Positions 54,880 through 64,000 of a stretch of DNA of 64,000 nucleotides are shown in pieces. Source of the stretch: Diphasiastrum complanatum. Taxonomy: Eukaryota > Streptophyta > Lycopodiopsida > Lycopodiales > Lycopodiaceae. The notes beneath the pieces were generated by a model. The model had not been told where the DNA came from. It saw only the letters and a list, made by a program, of their open reading frames with translations, and did no database searches. The translations under genes were made by a program, and so were the position numbers. The stretch is from assembly GCA_029204225.1 (NCBI GenBank), contig CM055107.1:7722873-7786872 (forward strand), read 5' to 3'. Within the stretch, counting starts at the first letter, position 1; every line of letters starts with the position of its first letter.

Positions 54880-56140
54880 CTACCCAACCCAATCGAATTT
54901 TTGGAAAGTCTCAAATTTTTTCGACTACTCGAATTTTGGACGACTCGAATACAACCCATACTATTTATCTCTACAATGCTGAGTCCCCGAATAATGTTAG
55001 CGAATGCGTGCAAAGCAAATTCAAACTCTTAAGGTTGTATTTTAGAGATAGTGAAAAATCGACAAAACATTTTGTTTCGTACAAGCCAGATCACAACTAA
55101 AAAAAGCAAAGCATTGGCGAGGTGTGAGAAGCATTATTGAATCTTTCTGTATTCCAAGTTGGTTTGTGTGCCTATACAGAATGCCATATTGTGTAGTCTG
55201 CTCATGAACACACCATCGGTCGGACTACTCCAAAAAACGTAGATATGACCCAATCCTTCCTAGAACTCAATTTTTGCAGACTCAAATTTTTGCAGACTCG
55301 AATATTGGAGATTCGAAATTTTTGAGACTCAATTTTTGGAGACACGAATTTTTGGAGACTCCAAATTTTCGAGACTCAATTTTTGGAGAGACAAATTTTT
55401 TGAGACACGAATTTTTCTAGACACAAAATTTTGAAGAACTCGAATTTTTCTAAACTTGAATTTTGGAGACACAAATTTTTGGAAACTCCAAATTTTCGAG
55501 ACTCAATTTTTGGAGACACGAATTTTCGAAGACACGATTTTTTTTAAACTCAAATTTTTGAGACACGAATATTTGGAGACTCAAAATTTTCGAGACTGAA
55601 TTTTTGGAGACACGAAGTTTTTGGAGACGCGAATTTTTGGAGACTCAAAATTTTCAAGACTTAATTTTTGCAAACTCGAATTTTTTAAAAGACGAATTTT
55701 GGAAGACTTGAATTTTTGAGATTCGAATTTTTTGAGACTCGAATTTTTTGAGAGCGACTCAATTTTTGGCAAGGACTAGAATTTTTCCAATGACTCGAAT
55801 TTTTCAATACTCAAATTTTTCAAATTACTCAAATTTTTGCAATGGATTGATATTTTTGAACATCTCAAATTTTCTCGATGACTCGAATGTTTTCCAAATA
55901 CTCAAATTTTTCCAAAGGATCAAATTGTCATTTTGAATTTTTTTTCAAATGATCAAAAGACCCTTTGTACTGTCAAGTCAAAGTTTTCAAAAGTCTCGAA
56001 GTTTTTTTAAGACTCAAATGTTTCGAAAGACTCAATTTTTTGAAAGACTCGATTTTTTAATGAGACTCGAATTTTTCAAGGACTCGAATTTTTTTGAGGC
56101 TCGAATTTTTGCAAGGACTCAAATTTTTTCAAAGACTCGA
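54880..56140. repeat. Degenerate minisatellite of GACTCGAATTTTT units
   Basis: From 55264 to 56140, and more sparsely from 54888, the sequence is built of 14-20 bp units of the type GAGACTCGAATTTTTGGA, with variants GACACGAATTTTT and GACTCAAATTTTC. Dozens of units occur almost without interruption. No coding potential is supported. Confidence 0.88.
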
Positions 56141-56184
56141 GATCGGCCATCATCCAAATCATCGGTCGTCACCTAGATCGGCTG

Positions 56185-58311
56185 TTAGAAGTCTGGTCGC
56201 ATGCAGATCATTACGTACATGAGTGAAGTAATGGATTGAAATGGGTAGCATTTCATCTCCTCCTTTTCTGCCTCAGTTTGAGAAGACTGTTTCTTTGATA
56301 GCTTTAGTCCAAGGTTGAGTGGAAAGAGACTGGGTTTGTAGTTGGCCATTGCATACTTTTCCAGCATGTTTTTGAGATATCATTGCTGACCGATTTTGTA
56401 AGTAGGCAGCTGTAGTAACAACTTTCGTCCAAAATTTCTTTGGAAGAGAGACATGGGCCATTATGCTCTTAGCACTTTTGATGAGTGTCCAGTTCTTTCG
56501 CTCAGCTACACCATTGGACTAAGGTGAGTAGCTGGTTGTATATTGTTGATGTATTGCGTTGGCCTTGCAGAACTCCTTGAATTCTGTGGAGATGTACTCG
56601 CTCCCTCCATCTGTGCGTAGAGCCTTGAACTTCCTCTAGGTCTGGTTTTCTGTAGACGCCTTGAACTACTTGAAGAACTTGAATGCTTCAGATTTGTTTT
56701 TCATATAGTAGGTTGCAGTCCTTCGAGAGAAGTCATTGATAAAGGTTAGGAAATAGAGATCTCCCCTTGTGGAAGCAGTCTGCATCGGGCCAAAAATGTC
56801 ATTGTGTACAAGGTCAAGCAAGCCCTTGTATGAGCTGAGTCTGAACTGAAGGGACTTCTAGCATGCTTGCTAATAATACAACTTTCGCGTGGAGAAGTTG
56901 GCTTGCTGACTGAAGACATGTCTTGTACTAGACTCTGAGTTGACATTTGCTGAATACTTTTGTAGTTAAGATGGCCAAGTCTGAAATGCCACAACATATC
57001 AGTTGATTCAGAAGTGGCTGTGTGAAGAGCTTGACTGTTAGAAGAATAGCAATGGCTAAGTTTGTAAAGATAGTCGCTTCTTCTTCCGTAGGCTAGAACC
57101 TTCCGGAATTTGTCAAGAATTGTGTAGCCATTGTATCGAATTCGACCCTCCGACCTGAATCGGTGATTCTGCTAACTGAGAGCAAATTCTTGATCGGATT
57201 TGGAACGTGGAGAACGTTGGACAACAACTTGACCTCACCTCTCTTGAATTCAACTCTGATTGTTCCTTCACCTTCAATTGAATGTGATGAGTTGTCTCCA
57301 AGTTGCACAACTCAAGAGTGGGTGAATGACTTGTAGTCTTTGAACTAGTCGCGATGGTGAGTCATGTGTTGACTTGCTCCGAAATCTAGATACCAAGAAT
57401 TGATATCTTGTTGTTCTCCGACTTGGTCATGAAAGCTGCTTCATCTTCCTCTTCTTCTTGTTGCTAATTTGAGTGGCTTGTTGTAGCACTATGTTGTATG
57501 CTTCTTCTTTTTGTTGTTGTACTTCAAAGTTTGGCAGTCCTTGATTTCGTGGGCAGTCCTCTAACATTATTTGCAGAATAGTTTCTACACAGGTTGGAAT
57601 GATGAAGAGCTTTAATTTGATCATGGACCGGAATTTGGTCCAGACTGCATGTTGCTCTTCTTGTCAGTATAGCTTGACTTTGTAGATCTCTTGAATCTAA
57701 GCTTTTGATTTTTTGAATACAGAGCTTGAGGATCCGATCCTGAGCCTAAGGAGGATGCTAATCTTCTTATCTCCTCTTGTAGGAGTAGTGAAATTACTCT
57801 TGATAGAGTGAGGTGCTCCTGGGTAGAAATTTCTATTACCCAATTTTTGTAGACTTCAAGTAGACTCGAGAGTCATGAGTGCATCAGAATCTTCAATAAC
57901 TGTAGTCATATGTTCCATAAGATTTTTGAAAGTGTTGACGTGACTCGAAACACTATCTGCATCAGACATTTTGAGGTTGAAGAATTTCTTCCTCAGATGG
58001 AGCTTGGATGTAATGTCTCTAATGTCATAGAGAGTTGCTAGGATATCCCATGCATCCTTAGCGGTCTGAGCAGCACATATGTGGCTGATCTGAGTGTCCT
58101 TGATATTGAGGGTGATCATGGCAAATGCTTTGCCATCTCTTAGTCTCCACTTGGTGATGACGGTTGCATCACCTTCTGGTTTGAGCTCTATGCCATCAAT
58201 GATGTCCCACAATTCTTTGGCTAGAAGTATAACCTTCATCTTGAATTTCCAGAGATGGTAGTTATCTCCATCGAGTTTGTCAGTGAGAGATGAATTGGAT
58301 GATGGATCCAT
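56185..58311 (-). pseudogene. Copia-6: deleted copia gag-pol
   Basis: Leftward from the primer site: gag N-terminus (57856-58311, MDPSSNSSLTDKLDGDNYHL, LWDIIDGIELKPEG); broken nucleocapsid (about 57430-57700); protease-like region (57093-57310, LLSNVLHVPNPIKNLLSVSR); pre-integrase motif (56746-56997, LWHFRLGHLNYKSI); integrase core with its third acidic residue (GVAERKN-like, about 56510); then AHVSLPKKFWTKVV. At about 56390 it jumps to the very end of RT (MANYKPSLFPLNLGLKLSKK, TSLMYVMICMRP). Most of RT is therefore deleted, and RNase H and the 3' LTR are gone. It belongs to a different copia lineage from Copia-1 to -5. Confidence 0.87.
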
Positions 58312-58440
58312 TTTGGTTGGACTAGATCGTTGGTAGAAACAACGATTGTCTGAATATTGTTGGTTGTGTATTTGCTTGAAAGTTGTCTTAATAGAAACAA
58401 GACTGATAATCCGCGGTAGAAATGCAAATTATTGAAATGT

Positions 58441-58900
58441 CTGCTTTGATACCATGTCATAAAACGATGGTCGTGAGCGCAGCGGAAGCTCGATTGCTCA
58501 GAGTGTAGGTGTGTAGGAACGGAAATGCAATAGTTAGCAGCAGAAATATTCAAGTAGAAGAATTCATACAGTTTCCGCAAATGAACGACGTAGCAGTGAG
58601 ACAAAAATTGCACTCTGATAAATATCAATAGTGAGTACAATGGCTTGAAGTAATAACTTCATCTTGCTAAGCGTGATAACGCTGGCTTCAGATAACTCTA
58701 ATTGAAAGAGAAAATCAGATTGTTCTTCTTCTTAATGCTTACATAGCTTGATTCAACTAATATAGAGATTTACAAGAGAGAAAATATCTTACAAGCCTTT
58801 AAGGCTATTTACGCCAGTCTTTGCATATGTATAAAAGTTGGTAACTGCTTCACTGCCTTTTGGATATTTGGTTGTCCAGCTGTTTTTAGGGTTGCTGATA
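58441..58900 (-). repeat. Copia-6 primer site and 5' LTR (right end not fixed)
   Basis: The minus strand reads TGGTATCAAAGCAG at 58441-58453 (primer site). The LTR lies to the right, its 3' end being ...TTTTATGACA. No second copy is present to place the LTR start; the value given is approximate. Confidence 0.6.
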
Positions 58901-58924
58901 CGTTTGGTGACGTTGGTTTGCCAA

Positions 58925-59230
58925 TGTAGAAAAATGCGAAAAAGCCGAAGGTGCCTTAGTTGAAGGCAATGAAAAAGACGAAGGTTTTCAAAAATGGTTT
59001 TAAGTCTGGGTTTAGTGTCGCATTTTTCGCAAAGAGGCAAAAAGGTGAAGGTGCCCCAAAAATGGTTTTAAGGCATTCTGGATTTAGTGTCGCATTTTTC
59101 GCACAGAGGCGAAAAAGATGAAGGTGGTCCAAAAATGGTTTTTAAGTCATTTCGGCCAGTGTGTCACTTTTTTCGTGAAGGCACGGAAAAAGGGCGAGGA
59201 AGGTAAAAAACAAAGGTGCCTTAAATTATT
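58925..59230. repeat. Tandem repeat, about 75-bp unit, three to four copies
   Basis: Units share AAAAATGGTTTTAAG, then GGATTTAGTGTCGCATTTTT, CGCAAAGAGGCAAAAAGG and GAAGGTGCC. Copies start near 58988, 59059 and 59131, with a partial one before. Similar words appear at 52.33-52.47 kb. Confidence 0.75.
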
Positions 59231-60154
59231 TTAAGGCTTCAATGGAGAAAACTTAAAAAGGGAAACATGTGAAGGTCCGCAATCATGTTGTCGGCCTTCT
59301 GTTTTCAAGATGCTCATTACTTAACGGTTTTTAAGGTTGAGCATAAAAAATCTAACATCGGCGTGGCTCTATCATGCGTGAGTTGCCACATGAATTGCCA
59401 CACGAACATGACGAGCTTCAAAATGACCCCGTGTTATATGCATGGCAAAGTGCCAAGGTATGTAGTTGTGCATGACTTAAGAACAACAAACAATCTTGAA
59501 TCTAGCTTGTCTTGGCAAGAGCTGCTCTTTGTCATATAGAAGATTGATCAAAATCAAATATGATGGTGCAACCACCTTCTAGAACCTATAAACAATGTGT
59601 TAAGCTTCCTATCAATGCATGACATATATGCCATATGTTGAATGTTCTATCAAGTTACAAATTGTCCAAACAAAACAATCTACTGGAAATTGCAAAATCT
59701 CAACTTTCTGATTAATCTCTCAAAGATTACATTAGTATATGAAGGAAATTAGCTCGGATGCCAACTTTAGGATTTGTGACCAACCATTGCAGACATAAAC
59801 TTGACATCTAAATCCTAATATGGCTCATTAGCCCTAACTTTCGATTGCATATGAGATGGGTCCTCATGCCAAAAATTTCTATTTTTAGATCCTATTTTCT
59901 CTCCAAGGTAACATGGCAAGTTCCACTCACATGGGAAGCAGTTCGAAGCCTTAAATAGGGAGTATAAATCATATATTATTATTTGATCATTTATCCAAGT
60001 GTCAATGCTAATAGCTCATTATCGAATGACCTAAAACCATTAAGCTAAACTTGTGTAATTGTCAACACCATTTTTTTTGTAAATATGAGCCATTGCAATA
60101 TTCTATATGTTGGGTGTCATGTGCCCATTTCAATGACTTTTTGATGTAACAATG
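59231..60154. other. No gene recognised
   Basis: AT-rich sequence between the tandem repeat and the Copia-7 LTR. The one ORF (59285-59539) has no recognisable domain and is Cys/His-rich by composition only. Confidence 0.4.
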
Positions 60155-60835
60155 TGTGAAAGTACTGTACTTTAGGACCATAGATGGATCTACAAAAGAT
60201 CCACGAGAGTGATTGGATGCTTGCTTAACAATCTATCAAAAAACTAGACACAAAAAAGTTGATCTAGATTGGCAATTTGACAAACAACAAGCATTAACAA
60301 TCAAAAGCATTGATCAACATTGAAATATGAGCCCACACGTGTGTACTACAGGCTGTAGTATGGCCTTCAAGCTGAAAAACAAGTAGAAATTGATTTGGTT
60401 GCATTTGGATCACAAAAACTCAATGTACATAGTGGAGTAGCTTGAGTTTGCCAATGAGCTCCAAAAATACTCTATCTTCTCACTATGGAGAGAGGGAATA
60501 CATAGCAAATTCAACTTCCTACTTCAAGTTAGGTGGATTTCCAGCATGTAATAAGGAAGTTAACTCACTCTCCTTGCCCTAAAATGAAACCCTAGCCTAG
60601 ATCCTAGAGTTATGCTTGGTAGGTTGGTCAAATTTTCACCTTAAACTTAGGTGTAGGTCCTATAAAGTAGGGATGACCACCAAATAGACATGAGCAACTC
60701 TCTTGACTTGACCTAACCTACATTAGGAGTGGGTTTCCACATGTCACCTTGGTCTTCCATGTGTGGAACCCAATTATACACAATATTTACAAAGTTCTAC
60801 ATGGCTATATTTGCCAAAATAGGCCATTTTTCACA
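60155..60835 (-). repeat. Copia-7 3' LTR (681 bp)
   Basis: On the plus strand it starts TGTGAAAGTACTG and ends CCATTTTTCACA. A polypurine tract (complement of CTCCTCCTCAAATCT) follows. It contains GCCCACACGTGTG at about 60331-60343. The other LTR is not in the window. Confidence 0.8.
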
Positions 60836-62147
60836 CTCCTCCTCAAATCTAGCCTTGGAATTAATAATGTATGTAGATCTCATAGAAAAATGGTTCATCA
60901 AGCATTGAAGCAAGAAAAGTGTTGAAAGTGAATGGTTGAGAATGTTCCCCTTGATTACCTTTTCCAAGATAAGTGAGCCTTGAAGGCTCAGTCCTTACCT
61001 TTGTGGATCTTCTTGGAGCACTTGATCTTTGAGGTGGATCTTCAAATCTCCATCACTTTGTTGCTCCTCCTCAATCCTTGCAAGATCATTGATGCCAAGG
61101 TTGTTGATATCACATTCATTCACACAAGATACTAGATGGATCCAAGCATCTCTTGTATAAACATCTAAGAATGTTTCATGCATCTTATCATCACTACTTG
61201 GTACATGAGAAAAAGAGTGCACATTTGAATGAATGATTTCCTCTTTTGCCATAGCAATTTAAGCATCCAACTTAAACAAACTACCTTGTTTAACACCATT
61301 TGCTATGCAAATATCATTCTTCATGATGTAACAAACTCCATGCTTGAAGTGAACAACTAAACCATCATCCATTAGTTGTCCAACACTAAGCAAGCTCTTG
61401 GTAATTGATGGTACAAAAAGAACATTGTCTAGATCCATCCTTTTGTTAGATCCTAGACTTAATGAGATGGTACCAATACCATCTATCTTACATTCTTGAT
61501 CATTTGCTAAAGAAACAAATTTATTAGCACCATTGAAAGAGTGTAAGGTTGAGAATGTGTCCTTTTGGAAAGTCATGTGAGAGCCAGCCCCACTATCAAT
61601 CCACCAAGTGTCCTTTAAGTTGCTTTTACTTGTTGGAGTGTATGTAGATGCCATCAAAGATGAGATCTCCTCATCTCCATCCTCTTCATATGCAAGGTTT
61701 CCATGTTCTCATTCTTTTCTTGGTGTGGGCATCCTCACTCTTCAGCCACTAATACATTGTGAAGTTTTTCTATAGCTGGCAAAGTGTCTTGCATGGCAAA
61801 ATTTTGGACCAAATTTGCAAAGTCATCTCCTAGATTATTAAGGAAAATTTGTACAAGCTCTCCATCATGAATCTTCTCTCCAATGGAAGCCAACTCCCTA
61901 TTTAGAGACTTGATTCTGAGTACATAATTTTGTGCACTCTCCTCACTTCTCCTCATGCTTTGCAAAATCTGATTTCTAGGCATAAGTACTCTTGAAGTGT
62001 TACTAGATTCATAGATTGATTTTAAAGACTCTCAAGCCTCTTTAGCACTAGTACATGCTGATACTTCTCTCAACAAATCATTGCTCACATTCATCTTCAC
62101 ACAATGAAGTGCAAGCCTAGATTTCTTCTTGTATCTAGATTGATCTT
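60836..62147 (-). pseudogene. Copia-7 gag, protease and integrase fragments
   Basis: Leftward: gag from about 62147 (KKKSRLALHCVKMNVSNDLL, one TGA, then VLRIKSLNRELASIGEKI); protease at 61259-61657 (DTWWIDSGAGSHMTF, LLSVGQLMDDGLVVHF); then an integrase start (IIHSNVHSFSHVP, where the catalytic D reads N) at about 61230; then linker sequence to the polypurine tract. The first part of gag, the zinc knuckle, the pre-integrase domain, most of integrase, and RT and RNase H are missing. It is related to Copia-2. Confidence 0.85.
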
Positions 62148-62212
62148 CGTATTCAGAGTCACCATCGTCTATGTACTCAAAATCAGAGTCAACATCCATA
62201 TTGACAATTGAC
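62148..62212 (-). other. Acidic leader peptide in frame with Copia-7 gag
   Basis: An ATG on the minus strand opens MDVDSDFEYIDDGDSEYED, which continues in frame into the Copia-7 gag sequence starting near SRYKKKSRL. Other elements here have a quite different, neutral gag start. It may come from sequence joined by deletion, or from chance. Confidence 0.4.
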
Positions 62213-63432
62213 GGACTTGTAGGTTATGCTATACTGAACTGAAGTTTATATGCAATGGACTTCGATAAATAGCTTAAATGCTCTTTTCTCCACCCAATTG
62301 AAACTCAGAGTTCTATGATGAGTGAAATTGAAAAGGAAAAAACTTGTAGGTCATATAAAACTGAGCACTTTTGCTTTTTACAATATTCAATTCCGAACTC
62401 AGATGGAGACGATATGAGGATTTGAAAATACGCAAATAATATACAAGGAAATTTGACCGAGGGAGAAAGAAGGGGTCTTAAAAAAATATTAATGGAAAAT
62501 AATAATTACAAAATTTCAATAACTTTTCGATGTTCGTCTCGTCGTTTGGATGACTTTTCGTTTTTACTGCGCTGGAATCCAAGCTCAAACAAGAAAGTTA
62601 TGGAAGTTTAAAGAAATTAAAATAAATTGAAATAACAACTTAGAAGAAAGGGGAGTTAAAGAAAATTAAAAATTGAATTTTATAAATCTTTGAAATCCAT
62701 GAACCATTGTAGTGCTCGTAGAAGAATAGAAAGAATCGTGAAAATTTTAAAATTTATGGCAAATGTTTTTCAACGGTTGCTAATATGGTGCATTTGGATG
62801 CTCGTGAAGGATTTTGGAAAACTGTAAAAGAAATTTTAAAAAAAAACTAGGAATTTTTTTTTTGGGCACAAAGGGGATGAGAAAGGAGGAATATGTTAAA
62901 GAATATTTATTTCCAAAGAATATTCCCACAAATCTTTGCAGGTGCGCGGGCAGGTTGAGAGAGAGAGAGAGAGAAGAGGAGGGTGCTGCTGTGAAAAAGA
63001 AAACTAACAAAACTAGAGCTACAAATCAAGATTTGTCATAACTTTTTGAAAACTAATCTAAATGATCTGCCATTTGGATCAGATCAAAGCTAAGACAATG
63101 CTCTAAAGTCTTATGTAAAGAAATTTGAAATTGAAACTCAAATCAAACCTGAAAATGCAAACAAAGTGAAATGAAAATTCTAGTCACTTATTTTGATAGC
63201 TTTTGGGAAAAGTGCAATAACTTTTGCATTTCTTATTCAAATTGCTTGAAAATTGGTGCAAATTAAAGCTGAAACAAAGTTATTGAATCAAATTAGAAAC
63301 AAAAACTAAATTGAATGTTGAAAATTGGTTTGAGTAGACTTGAAAAACTCAAAGTTAGAAATTAGCAAAAAGAAAGCTACAAAAACAATAAACTCATCAA
63401 ATCTAATGAACTTCACATAGGATCATCATGAA
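62213..63432. other. No gene recognised, AT-rich
   Basis: No supported ORF in about 1.2 kb; a short GA run lies at about 62957-62975. Confidence 0.45.
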
Positions 63433-64000
63433 TCAAGGATCTATGCTGATACCAAGAAATGTCATATGCCAAATCCCAAGCAAATAGCAATTACAAAGAA
63501 GTAAAGCTAATAGCAAAAAAAGTACAAGACCATCAAAATGCCCATTTGGTAAAATCTCTAGGAATATAAACATAGCCGCCACAGTATAAAGACTTTCTGT
63601 AGCCCTTGCATAGCAAAGGGACCCCTGCTTGCGCTGATCACTTCTGATCACATGTCCGAAATAGGCTGGCTGTGATAGCAGCTGTATAAATAGAAATATA
63701 AGCATATATTGTAGAGCGTGCAACGGGATGACAAGGAAATTGAAACTAAGGAATCGAAGAACTGGTAGGCCTATAGTAGGCTTAAGACTGTCATGCAATT
63801 CCAAAAACTCTAATTTGTCCTGCTCCTGGCCTCCCGCGCCTTCCAAATCCCTCTTTTCTTTGCGGGCTCTGGCTCGGCTTGCCTCAATTGTCAACCAATT
63901 GATGAATGGTCTGAAAGTGTACCGAAGAAATGCCTCACTCACAATGATACCCCAGCATGTCCAGAAAATGGATCGAGTAAAGTAGGTGCCAAATCCACTG
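63433..64000 (-). CDS. Partial multi-pass membrane protein ORF at the window edge
   Basis: The minus-strand frame is open from the window end to TGA at 63433 (189 codons). It has an aromatic-rich first segment (GFGTYFTRSIFWTCWGIIVS), an amphipathic charged loop (IEASRARARKEKRDLEGAGG), and then three strongly hydrophobic stretches, e.g. LRFLSFNFLVIPLHALQYML and LVLFLLLALLLCNCYLLGIW. The N-terminal part looks like a real coding exon; sequence after about GLPVL may be read-through into an intron, since it is AT-richer. I do not recognise the family. It is the only possible host gene not obviously tied to a transposon, and it is incomplete. Confidence 0.4.
   Translation of the reverse strand, partial: SGFGTYFTRSIFWTCWGIIVSEAFLRYTFRPFINWLTIEASRARARKEKRDLEGAGGQEQDKLEFLELHDSLKPTIGLPVLRFLSFNFLVIPLHALQYMLIFLFIQLLSQPAYFGHVIRSDQRKQGSLCYARATESLYTVAAMFIFLEILPNGHFDGLVLFLLLALLLCNCYLLGIWHMTFLGISIDP

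Noticed and set aside
55264..56140. CRISPR-like array of GACTCGAATTTTT repeats
   Set aside because: Units and spacers are too short and irregular, there are no associated genes, and the genome is a plant's.

Overview
This window reads as nuclear DNA of a land plant with a large, repeat-choked genome. Nearly every base is LTR retrotransposon, DNA-transposon debris or simple repeat. The plant call rests on copia elements primed by initiator tRNA-Met, Ty3/gypsy elements primed by tRNA-Asp with an extra ORF after pol, an En/Spm (CACTA) transposase remnant, and decayed fragments of the plant families GRAS and fasciclin-like arabinogalactan protein. I cannot name the species. No RNA gene, CRISPR array or complete host gene is visible.

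Layout. 1-731 is a minus-strand copia fragment with one LTR. 1170-2872 is a decayed plus-strand copia pol. 2873-18866 is a minus-strand Ty3/gypsy element (gypsy A), from a truncated 3' LTR on the left to an 818-bp 5' LTR on the right. A young copia element, Copia-1 (9746-15794), is inserted in its gag. 18890-20231 is the tail of a chromovirus. 20235-20967 is an unidentified split gene. 21888 to about 29171 is a second, related gypsy element (gypsy B) without integrase. 29172-30665 is a copia derivative (Copia-8) lacking recognisable RT and RNase H. 30666-32740 is a decayed multi-exon gene that may be a transposase.

33024-46063 is an old copia element (Copia-3) broken by two related insertions: Copia-2 (34122-40435), which looks complete with apparently identical LTRs and an open 1326-codon gag-pol, and Copia-4 (41247-44679), a gag-protease-only derivative. 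Next come a gag fragment (Copia-5) ending in a head-to-head pair of LTR ends, a CACTA remnant (47760-49639), a mosaic of five unrelated gene pieces between long CT microsatellites (50150-52221), a minisatellite built on GACTCGAATTTTT (about 54880-56140), two more decayed minus-strand copia elements (56185-58453 and 60155-62147), and a partial membrane-protein ORF at the right edge.

How the parts relate. The order of nesting is readable from the target-site duplications: Copia-1 is younger than gypsy A, and Copia-2 and Copia-4 are younger than Copia-3. Copia-2 carries every domain needed to move itself. Copia-1, Copia-4 and Copia-8 lack domains and could only have moved with proteins supplied by relatives.

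I found no convincing new biological system. The candidates most worth a check are the gene-fragment mosaic, the tRNA-Asp-like block inside both gypsy LTRs, the CACACGTGTG palindrome recurring in most of the copia LTRs, and the transposase-like gene at 30.7-32.7 kb.
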